The notes under the pieces are model-generated. The model searched no databases. It worked only from the letters and a program-made list of their open reading frames with translations, and had not been told where the DNA came from. A program made the position numbers and the translations under genes. Below, piece by piece: positions 1-5,696 of a stretch of 6,920 nucleotides of DNA; position 1 is the first letter of the stretch, and every line of letters begins with the position of its first letter. Where the stretch lies: assembly GCA_022708385.1 (NCBI GenBank), contig JAKIYU010000137.1, positions 1-6,920 of the forward strand, read 5' to 3'. Source of the stretch: Bacteroidota bacterium. GTDB lineage: Bacteria; Bacteroidota; Bacteroidia; Bacteroidales; PXBB01.

Positions 1-996
1 GAGCTCGATGCCTATATCAAGGACCAGATACCGGGGCGCAACAGCATTGTGGTTATAAATAATTTAATTGAGTATAACCTGTTCAGGCAATTACTCAATA
101 ATCGCAACGTACATTTCGGTCGTGATGGCTGGATGTTTTATATTGGTGCTAACTGCCGCGAGAATTACGAAAACAGAAAACCTCTTACTATAGAACAGTT
201 AGAAGCTATGAAAGAAGTTTTGGTGGCACGACATGAGTGGTTGAAAGAAAGAGGCATTAAATTTTATCTTGTATTTCCTCCCATGGCTTATTTTGTTTAT
301 GAGGAAAAAGTAGGCCCACGGCTGTGGCGGTATAATCAAAAAACAAAACTGGAACAGTTACTTGAATTTCTTAAAAAAAATACGGAGCTGAATATTATTG
401 ATATTTATAATCCCTTGATGGAAGCCAAAAAGGGGAAACCTATACGTTTGTATTACAGGGATAATTCGCATTGGAATTATTTTGGCAGCTATGTGGCATA
501 CAGGGCTATGATACAGTATATAAAGAAGGACTTTGAAAATATAGATCCCCCACTTCCTTTAAGTAAAATTGACTGGATAGAATTCAAAGAGTATTATTCC
601 GATTTTCTTAAACTGGTAGGTATTTATAAATATTATACCTATAATGAAGTAATGCCTGTGATTAATTGTGAACCTGTGCCTGATACCCTTAAACCGGTTT
701 TTCCCGAACTTGTTTCTCCTGTTTATCCCTTTACCATTGTCAACCATCACAAAAGCCATAAGCCATCCATGTTGCTTTATGGTGATTCGTTTTCAGGGTT
801 TCTACTTACGTATCTGAATTATAATTTTTATCGCAGTACATTTTTATGGACACCCATATTTTATCCAACAATAATTGAAAAAGAACATCCTGATATTGTT
901 ATACAGGAAATGGCCGATTATACTATACTAAATATACTGAATCCTAATCCACCCTTGCCTGAAATGAATGATACAGTTAATGTAGTTGGTAAATGA
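1..996 (+). CDS. AlgJ/AlgX-like SGNH-fold protein, probable polysaccharide or cell-surface O-acyltransferase component (5'-truncated)
   Basis: The reading frame is open to base 1 and still coding there, so the gene starts upstream; the GTG at 49 is an internal Val codon, not the start. About 331 residues are visible. Seen: a proximal stretch with IKDQIPGRNSI, then VHFGRDGWMFYIG (nt 109-147), which matches the 'GkdGWLFy' entry of AlgJ/AlgX/DltD-like SGNH domains; a DNSHWN motif (nt 460-477) in the place of the catalytic D-x-H-W; and GDSFS (nt 781-795), the GDSxS nucleophile block, Ser codon 787-789. In the family these enzymes move acetyl or other acyl groups onto exported polysaccharides at the periplasmic or outer face, next to an MBOAT membrane protein. 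The missing N-terminus would be expected to carry a signal anchor. A carrier protein gene follows after 36 bases, which supports acyl transfer. The exact acyl group and acceptor cannot be read from sequence. Oddity: the usual Asp two residues before the His is Asn here. Confidence 0.8.
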   Translation, partial: ELDAYIKDQIPGRNSIVVINNLIEYNLFRQLLNNRNVHFGRDGWMFYIGANCRENYENRKPLTIEQLEAMKEVLVARHEWLKERGIKFYLVFPPMAYFVYEEKVGPRLWRYNQKTKLEQLLEFLKKNTELNIIDIYNPLMEAKKGKPIRLYYRDNSHWNYFGSYVAYRAMIQYIKKDFENIDPPLPLSKIDWIEFKEYYSDFLKLVGIYKYYTYNEVMPVINCEPVPDTLKPVFPELVSPVYPFTIVNHHKSHKPSMLLYGDSFSGFLLTYLNYNFYRSTFLWTPIFYPTIIEKEHPDIVIQEMADYTILNILNPNPPLPEMNDTVNVVGK

Positions 997-1006
997 TAAT
1001 ATTATA

Positions 1007-1014
1007 TATCTTTG
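1007..1014 (+). promoter_or_regulatory. Possible Bacteroidetes-type -7 promoter box (TATCTTTG)
   Basis: TATCTTTG fits the Bacteroidetes primary sigma factor -7 consensus TAnnTTTG. A TTGG at 986-989 lies 17 bases upstream as a weak -33 candidate, slightly closer than usual and inside the end of the preceding gene. Transcription would start just before the carrier-protein gene and leave a very short leader. It may instead be a chance match in AT-rich DNA, with the gene read through from the SGNH gene. Confidence 0.3.
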
Positions 1015-1021
1015 TTATCGT

Positions 1022-1026
1022 AAGGA
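1022..1026 (+). promoter_or_regulatory. Shine-Dalgarno-like AAGGA before the carrier-protein start
   Basis: AAGGA ends 6 bases before the ATG at 1033 and supports that start. The other internal starts in this window (1279, and minus-strand 3456, 5246, 5648) have no purine-rich match, only AT-rich leaders as is usual in Bacteroidetes, so this one stands out. Confidence 0.45.
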
Positions 1027-1032
1027 AATAAT

Positions 1033-1269
1033 ATGCTGACAGAAAGATTTAAAAAAACCATTTTCAGGGAATTAAAGATATCTCCCATAGAGCTGGACGG
1101 TGATTTAAAAGCCTTTCAGGTGCCCGGCTGGGATTCGCTTACACATGCCTGCGTTATTGATGCACTCGAAAAGGAATATAAAGTGCGGCTGAAGAATATG
1201 GAGATACTGAATTGTAAGAATCTTGGCGAACTGATGCAACTGATACATTCAAAAACGGAAACCTTATAA
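1033..1269 (+). CDS. Acyl carrier protein-like phosphopantetheine carrier
   Basis: A 78-residue protein, the normal size for a stand-alone acyl or aminoacyl carrier protein. The motif GWDSLTH at residues 32-38 is the phosphopantetheine attachment site, with Ser35 as the modified residue inside the classic D-S-L. The rest is predicted helical, with an acidic 'DALEKEY' helix after the serine and a helix near LGELMQLIHS at the end, as in the four-helix PP-binding fold. It would be activated by a 4'-phosphopantetheinyl transferase and carry a thioester-bound acyl or aminoacyl group in the cytoplasm. It lies 36 bases after an AlgJ/DltD-like SGNH gene and 9 bases before a methyltransferase gene, so it is probably a dedicated carrier for a surface-modification or small biosynthetic pathway rather than the housekeeping fatty-acid ACP. 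It differs from the housekeeping AcpP motif (GADSLD) by having GWDSLT, which is common in specialised and DltC-like carriers. Cargo is unknown. Confidence 0.88.
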   Translation: MLTERFKKTIFRELKISPIELDGDLKAFQVPGWDSLTHACVIDALEKEYKVRLKNMEILNCKNLGELMQLIHSKTETL

Positions 1270-1278
1270 AATTTCGAC

Positions 1279-1872
1279 ATGGACCAAAAATCCGGTAAAC
1301 TGGCCAAATTGTATGAGTATGTAAGGAAAGGCTCGAAGGGCTTCAGGGATGATTCTGTAAAAGGACATCACGATACCTTTATAGCTTACGCTTCCCAATG
1401 CAACACGGTAACCGAGCTGGGTATTAATTCCGGGGCCGCCACGCTGGCATTTTTAAATGCGGGTTGCAAAAGGGTTATCAGCTATAATGTGGATATAAGC
1501 CCCAATGCGCGCAAAATTGAAGGAGCCGCCCGTGCTGACAAGCGTAAATTTAAATTGGTTAACAAGGACAGTCTCAGGGAAAAAATAAGGATGACTGATT
1601 TGCTTTATATTGATACTGACCACTGGTATGGACAAATAAAAGCCGAGTTGAACCACCACCATAAGCGCGTCAGAAAATGGATTATGATGCACGATACAGA
1701 AACGTTCGGTCTTGTGAATCCCTTCGACAACCGGCCGGGTATGAAGGCGGCCATTTATGAATTTCTCGAAACACACCCCGAATGGGATATGAAAGAGCAT
1801 ATTGAATCTTGCCACGGACTTACTATACTAGAACGTAAGAAGCCTCTGAAAAGGAGATGGTGGTTGTGGTAA
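1279..1872 (+). CDS. Class I SAM-dependent methyltransferase, CmcI/Methyltransf_24-like
   Basis: A 197-residue protein with a Rossmann methyltransferase pattern. Motif I is TELGINSG (residues 45-52), the SAM-binding glycine loop; YNVDI (69-73) ends strand 2 with the acidic residue that usually contacts the SAM ribose; LLYIDTDHWYG (108-118) is the strand-4 motif, and WIMMHDT (134-140) the strand-5 motif. The pair of 'IDxDH' and 'HDT' blocks is typical of the cephalosporin hydroxylase/CmcI and catechol-O-methyltransferase-like groups, where such Asp residues bind a divalent metal; that role here is inference. The ATG at 1279 has no Shine-Dalgarno sequence but lies 9 bases after the carrier-protein stop, so the two are very likely co-transcribed. 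The substrate could be a sugar, a hydroxylated acyl group or a small molecule linked to the carrier pathway; the sequence does not decide. The tail KKPLKRRWWLW is strongly basic and Trp-rich, unusual for a soluble methyltransferase. Confidence 0.8.
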   Translation: MDQKSGKLAKLYEYVRKGSKGFRDDSVKGHHDTFIAYASQCNTVTELGINSGAATLAFLNAGCKRVISYNVDISPNARKIEGAARADKRKFKLVNKDSLREKIRMTDLLYIDTDHWYGQIKAELNHHHKRVRKWIMMHDTETFGLVNPFDNRPGMKAAIYEFLETHPEWDMKEHIESCHGLTILERKKPLKRRWWLW

Positions 1873-1887
1873 TTTTTTTTAAAGCAA

Positions 1888-1936
1888 GGGGCACCCCCAA
1901 TCTGTATTTTGATTTATCAGAACAGGGAAATGCCCT
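1888..1936. terminator. Two small hairpins between convergent genes, possible weak bidirectional terminator
   Basis: The 66-base gap 1873-1938 separates convergent genes. It starts with eight T after the methyltransferase stop, then holds GGGG-CAC-CCCC (1888-1898) and AGGG-AAATG-CCCT (1924-1936). Both stems are only 4 base pairs, and neither is followed directly by a strong T-run on either strand. The position is right for termination of both transcripts, but the structure is weak. Confidence 0.25.
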
Positions 1937-1938
1937 AT

Positions 1939-3456
1939 CTAAACGCCTTTTACCAGAGCGCTGGGTATGTTCAGCTCAACAGTATTAAGGAATTCAATGG
2001 CGTTGTGGATGTGTGTGTACATAACTTCGTCGTTGCTGACAAAAGGCACTTTTTTGCGGAATCCGGCTACAAAATTTTCGATGAAGGGCGATGATTTTTT
2101 TGGTCTTCTGAAGTCGAGAGCCTGTGCTGCATTGAACAGTTCAATGGCAAGTATTCTTTCGAGGTTGTGTACTACTTTATAGGCCTTGGTGGCGGCATTG
2201 GCGCCCATACTCACATGGTCTTCCTGACCTTGTGACGATTCAATGGAATCGACCGAACAGGGGGTGCACAGCTGCTTGTTTTGGCTAACAATGGAGGCTG
2301 ATGTGTATTGTGGAATCATAAAGCCGGAGTTAAGCCCCGGATGCGCCACAAGGAAAGCCGGTAAGCCTCTTTTCCCGGATAATAGCTGGTAAGTTCTTCT
2401 TTCGGATATGTTTCCCAGCTCTGATAGAGCAATGCACAGATTGTCGAAAGCAAGAGCAAGAGGTTGTCCATGGAAATTACCTGCAGAAATGATGAGGTCT
2501 TCTTCAGGAAAGATAGTGGGGTTGTCGGTAACGGCATTTATCTCGTTCGAAAAGACATAAGCCACATAGTTAATGCTGTCCTTAGAGGCACCATGTACCT
2601 GGGGGATGCAACGGAACGAATAGGGATCCTGCACATGCACTTTAGGTGCATTGATAAGTTCGCTGCCTTCGAGCAGCATGTTGATGCGTTTGGCAGTTTG
2701 CATCTGTCCTTTGTGCGGGCGTATCTTCTGTATCAGTTCGTGGAAAGGTTCTATGCGGCCATCAAAGGCATCCAGCGATACAGCGGCAATGACATCGGCT
2801 AGTTGCGATAGTTTAATTGTTTTAAGGATGCAATAAACGCCATAGGCGCTCATAAACTGGGTGCCGTTAAGTAGGGCCAGGCCTTCTTTCGATTGCAGCT
2901 CGACAGGTGTCCAGCCCAGTTTTTCGAATACGGTTTTAGTTTCTGTTTTTTTACCTTTGAAATACACTTCGCCAAGCCCCAGGAGAGGTAAACACATGTG
3001 AGCCAGAGGCGATAGGTCGCCTGATGCACCCAAAGAGCCCTGCTGGTAAACCACGGGAAGGATGTTGTTGTTAAACATTTCAACCATGCGTTGTACGGTA
3101 TCGAGCTGTACACCTGAATAGCCGTACGAGAGCGACTGTATTTTCAGGAGCAGCATAATTTTGACGATATCGGAAGGTACCTCTTCACCGGTTCCACAGG
3201 CATGAGAAATCACGAGGTTTTTCTGAAGCTGCCCCAAGTCTTTTTTTGAGATTGAATAATTGCATAAAGCTCCGAATCCGGTGGTAACGCCATAGATGGG
3301 TTCGCGCTGGGAACTTATTTTTTTGTCGAGATAGGTGCGGCACCGTATGATTTTCTGTTTGGCACTTTCAGATAATACTAATTGATAATTGCCTGCAATA
3401 ATTTTCTTTATTTGCTCGAAGGTAAGTTTTTCATTGTTTATTGAATGCGTTTGCAT
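1939..3456 (-). CDS. hutH: Histidine ammonia-lyase (aromatic amino acid lyase family)
   Basis: A 505-residue, full-length member of the MIO-dependent ammonia-lyases, which remove ammonia from histidine to give urocanate, the first step of histidine degradation in the cytoplasm. Seen: YGVTTGFG (residues 55-62) with the catalytic Tyr55; LVISHACGTG (81-90) with His85; the MIO triad Ala144-Ser145-Gly146 in GASGDLSPLAHM; LLNGTQ (195-200) with Asn198; VQDPYSFRC (275-283) with Gln276, Tyr279 and Arg282; GNFHG (326-330) with Phe328; and QEDHVSMG (411-418) with Glu412. These match the active-site set of Pseudomonas putida HutH (Tyr53, His83, Asn195, Gln277, Tyr280, Arg283, Phe329, Glu414). The Glu in QED, which is Gln or other in tyrosine and phenylalanine lyases, argues for histidine. 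The start is ATG at 3456, without a ribosome-binding motif. It begins 26 bases after the AOR gene and is probably read from the same transcript. No hutU, hutI or hutG is in the window. A variant substrate specificity remains possible. Confidence 0.93.
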   Translation of the reverse strand: MQTHSINNEKLTFEQIKKIIAGNYQLVLSESAKQKIIRCRTYLDKKISSQREPIYGVTTGFGALCNYSISKKDLGQLQKNLVISHACGTGEEVPSDIVKIMLLLKIQSLSYGYSGVQLDTVQRMVEMFNNNILPVVYQQGSLGASGDLSPLAHMCLPLLGLGEVYFKGKKTETKTVFEKLGWTPVELQSKEGLALLNGTQFMSAYGVYCILKTIKLSQLADVIAAVSLDAFDGRIEPFHELIQKIRPHKGQMQTAKRINMLLEGSELINAPKVHVQDPYSFRCIPQVHGASKDSINYVAYVFSNEINAVTDNPTIFPEEDLIISAGNFHGQPLALAFDNLCIALSELGNISERRTYQLLSGKRGLPAFLVAHPGLNSGFMIPQYTSASIVSQNKQLCTPCSVDSIESSQGQEDHVSMGANAATKAYKVVHNLERILAIELFNAAQALDFRRPKKSSPFIENFVAGFRKKVPFVSNDEVMYTHIHNAIEFLNTVELNIPSALVKGV

Positions 3457-3482
3457 ATTTGGATATAGATTAAGTTATTTTC

Positions 3483-5246
3483 TTATTGACATTTTATTTT
3501 TTCTTTGGCGTAATTTAATGCAGCTCTCATAAATTCTTTATTAATTTTTTGTGTTGGTTCAGGAGTTTCGAATAAGCGCCCGGGAATTTCGAGTTTGTCA
3601 AAAGAAAAACCTTCGCGGCATTTAAAGCGGTATTTTTCAGCATGAATTTCTTTGCCAATACGCTTTAAATCATCGGTATTGTAGTTAATATTCATTGTGG
3701 CAAGCAGTTGGCTTATAAGGTCGAGGTTGTAAATACCTCTGGCAAAAAAACACACCACTATACTTGATAGGATTTGTCTGAAAGCTTCTTCATCAATAAG
3801 TTTATCGATGATAGTTTCCGGAGCAACATCTTGAGTAAGCAGCAGCGATTGGTCGAGTGAATAACCGGCATTGCACAGATGGCTATGCCGCGCGCCAATA
3901 AGGAAACCTAGATGGGCAGCGGGGCCAGTATGGTAGCCTGGCATTTCGTTTTTGTTAAATGCAAGAGCAAACTCTTTTCCCCCATAGATTTCAGCAGCGT
4001 GGCTAACTCCCTTTGCCATTGCTTTATAAAATGCGTTAGGTGGATTAACAATCTTTGAAAGCATGGCTATATAGGTTTTGGTGTTATTCCACTCAGGATT
4101 CAATCCGTCGGTTTCGTTTTCAGTAATAAGTTTTTTTTCAAACATTTCAGTAGCCCATGCCAGTACTACGCCCGACGACATTGCGTCCATGCAGAATTTT
4201 TCAACTTCTTCGATAAGCATAAAAATATCTTCAGGTTTTTCTATACCCAGCATGGAGCCTAAGGCATACAGCAACTCAAAATCGTACCCGACAAAGGTTG
4301 TTTTATAGAAATAGGGAGAATCGCTGTATTGTTCACGAAGGTTTGCCAGGTGTATGCAAGCAGTGGGACAATGTGCACAGGCGACTCGTTTGCCCAGATA
4401 GTTTTGTGCAATATTTTCACCTGAAATTTTTTCGGCATATTCGAAAGTGGCCTGTTTAAGGTTTCTTGTTGGCAAGGCTTCAAGGTTATTCAGATTTAAA
4501 ATATTGATTGGGGTTCCTATATCGTGATATTTTTTCATTACCTGTGAATTTACAGCTTCTTTGTAAATTCTGTCGTATAAATCTTTGTACGTTTTTTTAT
4601 TGGTAACCTGCAATGTTTGTTTTCCTGAAATAATTATTCCTTTCAGTTTTTTACTGCCAAAAACGGCCCCTAATCCAAGCCTGCCGAAGTGTCGATAGGT
4701 TTCGACAGTAACAGAGGCATACGACACCATATTTTCGCCAGCTTTTCCTATACGCATGATAGAGCGATAACCGGTACCGATTTCCCGTTCACGCATCACG
4801 CGAGCTGCTGTAAGGCTGCTTCCCATGCCCCATAGTGTAGTGGCATCCCTAAAGAAAACCTTATTGCCGTGAATGGCAACATAAATAGGCATATCGCTGG
4901 CATTTTTTATTACAATAGCACCATAGCCTGCTAAACGAATGGCTACTGCACTTCTTCCCCCTGCGTGGCTCTCACCCAGGTCGCCGGTATGGGGCGACTT
5001 AAACATTGCAACAGTTTTAGATGCTAATGGGAAAGCACCTACAAGAGGCCCGACAGCAAATATAATCGGGTTTTCAGGTGATAAAGGGTCGGCACCTGAA
5101 GGACATTCTTCCTGTAAAAGTTTAATGGCGACTCCGGCGCCACCAATATATTTATCAAAAAGATCTTTTCGTTCGGTTACCCAGAATTTTTTGTTTTTAA
5201 CGTCAATATAAAGAACCCGGGATAAGGTATCGTTAAACGCGTTCAT
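3483..5246 (-). CDS. Aldehyde:ferredoxin oxidoreductase family protein (tungsten/molybdenum bis-pterin enzyme)
   Basis: A 587-residue protein, close to the usual AOR length near 600. The N-terminal AOR domain shows YIGGAGVAIKLL (33-44), SPHTGDLGESHAGG (84-97), LAGYGAIVI (105-113) and GRLGLGAVFGSKKLKG (188-203), which in the family form the pterin-cofactor cradle. Then comes GTPINI with ALPTRNL (257-263) and the [4Fe-4S] cysteines C290, C293 and C297 in CxxCxxxC, with C499 as the probable fourth ligand. GYDFELL (320-326) supplies the acidic residue, Glu324, and GARHSHLCNAGYS (451-463) the histidine region that lie near the metal in characterised AORs. Family members oxidise aldehydes to acids or run the reverse with low-potential electrons; the family also includes BamB-type benzoyl-CoA reductases and proteins of unknown substrate. 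The four-cluster ferredoxin gene 6 bases upstream is the likely partner subunit. Oddity: the two Asp-x-x-Gly-Leu-(Asp/Cys) pterin motifs are degenerate, so the true substrate may not be a simple aldehyde. The symbol is left blank for this reason. Confidence 0.9.
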   Translation of the reverse strand: MNAFNDTLSRVLYIDVKNKKFWVTERKDLFDKYIGGAGVAIKLLQEECPSGADPLSPENPIIFAVGPLVGAFPLASKTVAMFKSPHTGDLGESHAGGRSAVAIRLAGYGAIVIKNASDMPIYVAIHGNKVFFRDATTLWGMGSSLTAARVMREREIGTGYRSIMRIGKAGENMVSYASVTVETYRHFGRLGLGAVFGSKKLKGIIISGKQTLQVTNKKTYKDLYDRIYKEAVNSQVMKKYHDIGTPINILNLNNLEALPTRNLKQATFEYAEKISGENIAQNYLGKRVACAHCPTACIHLANLREQYSDSPYFYKTTFVGYDFELLYALGSMLGIEKPEDIFMLIEEVEKFCMDAMSSGVVLAWATEMFEKKLITENETDGLNPEWNNTKTYIAMLSKIVNPPNAFYKAMAKGVSHAAEIYGGKEFALAFNKNEMPGYHTGPAAHLGFLIGARHSHLCNAGYSLDQSLLLTQDVAPETIIDKLIDEEAFRQILSSIVVCFFARGIYNLDLISQLLATMNINYNTDDLKRIGKEIHAEKYRFKCREGFSFDKLEIPGRLFETPEPTQKINKEFMRAALNYAKEKIKCQ

Positions 5247-5252
5247 AATTTT

Positions 5253-5648
5253 TTACTTTAAAAGTTTAATAACCTGATGCGGACAGTATCCAACGCAATA
5301 ACCACATTGGATACAAATTACCGGTTTATTTTCTTCTTTATTCCAGAAAACAGCGTCAATTACACATGTTTGTTGACATAATTTGCATCCGATGCATTTT
5401 GTTTTCTGTAAACGCACACCGCCACCCTTTTTAGGGATAAGGGCATTGGTAGGGCATACTTTGGCGCAAGGTGGATCGGCACAGGCTCGGCATACAACAA
5501 CAGTCAGGTCGCCTTCAATGCCTGAAGCTGATTTAACTCCTATACATGAGTTGGATAAACCTGCATTACCATCGCGCCTCGAACAGGCAAACATGCAACT
5601 CTGACAACCGACACAACGTTTATTATCTATAACTGAGAGCTTGCTCAT
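5253..5648 (-). CDS. Ferredoxin-type iron-sulfur protein with four [4Fe-4S] sites, probable AOR electron-transfer subunit
   Basis: A 131-residue protein with 17 cysteines, 16 of them in four groups: C12, C15, C18, C22; C53, C56, C61, C65; C85, C88, C91, C95; and C112, C115, C118, C122. These fit four [4Fe-4S] clusters in the fold shared by HycB, DmsB and AorA subunits; the second group has the CxxCxxxxCxxxC spacing of that fold. Cys35 is the extra one. There is no signal peptide or membrane segment, so it should act in the cytoplasm. It ends 6 bases before the AOR-family gene, so co-translation as a heterodimer is likely. In Aromatoleum-type AOR the matching subunit AorA links AOR to a flavoprotein, AorC, that reacts with NAD; no such gene is in this window, so electrons here may pass to a free ferredoxin or another partner. 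The start ATG at 5648 has an AT-rich leader with no ribosome-binding motif. Confidence 0.9.
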   Translation of the reverse strand: MSKLSVIDNKRCVGCQSCMFACSRRDGNAGLSNSCIGVKSASGIEGDLTVVVCRACADPPCAKVCPTNALIPKKGGGVRLQKTKCIGCKLCQQTCVIDAVFWNKEENKPVICIQCGYCVGYCPHQVIKLLK

Positions 5649-5678
5649 AATTGTTTTATGAATTTTTATTGATTTTAT

Positions 5679-5695
5679 ATTTTTTGGTAAAAAAT
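5679..5695. repeat. AT-only inverted repeat between comM and the ferredoxin gene
   Basis: ATTTTTT at 5679-5685 and AAAAAAT at 5689-5695 form a perfect 7-base-pair inverted repeat around GGT. It sits directly after the comM stop on the minus strand and would be a weak hairpin. It is too AT-rich to call a terminator with confidence. Confidence 0.3.
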
Positions 5696-5696
5696 G

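Noticed and set aside
49..51. GTG as the start of the first gene
   Set aside because: The frame stays open to base 1 and the upstream residues (ELDAYIKDQIPGRNSI) look like part of the same family, so the GTG is an internal Val codon.
1453..1815. Minus-strand open frame of 120 codons inside the methyltransferase gene
   Set aside because: It lies wholly inside a well-supported plus-strand gene, has no recognisable motif and is a frame shadow.
2464..2802. Plus-strand open frame of 112 codons antisense to hutH
   Set aside because: It is the shadow of the conserved hutH reading frame and shows no domain features.
1939..3456. Tyrosine ammonia-lyase of a flexirubin or aryl polyene cluster
   Set aside because: Glu412 in the QED motif and the full histidine-lyase active-site set fit HutH better, and no ketosynthase or other pigment genes are seen.
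5679..5695. Terminator between comM and the ferredoxin gene
   Set aside because: The inverted repeat is purely AT in its stem with a three-base loop and would be a weak hairpin; it is kept only as a repeat.
5649..5696. Promoter for the ferredoxin-AOR-hutH unit
   Set aside because: No TAnnTTTG box is present on the minus strand in this gap, although the AT-rich sequence does not rule out a divergent promoter.
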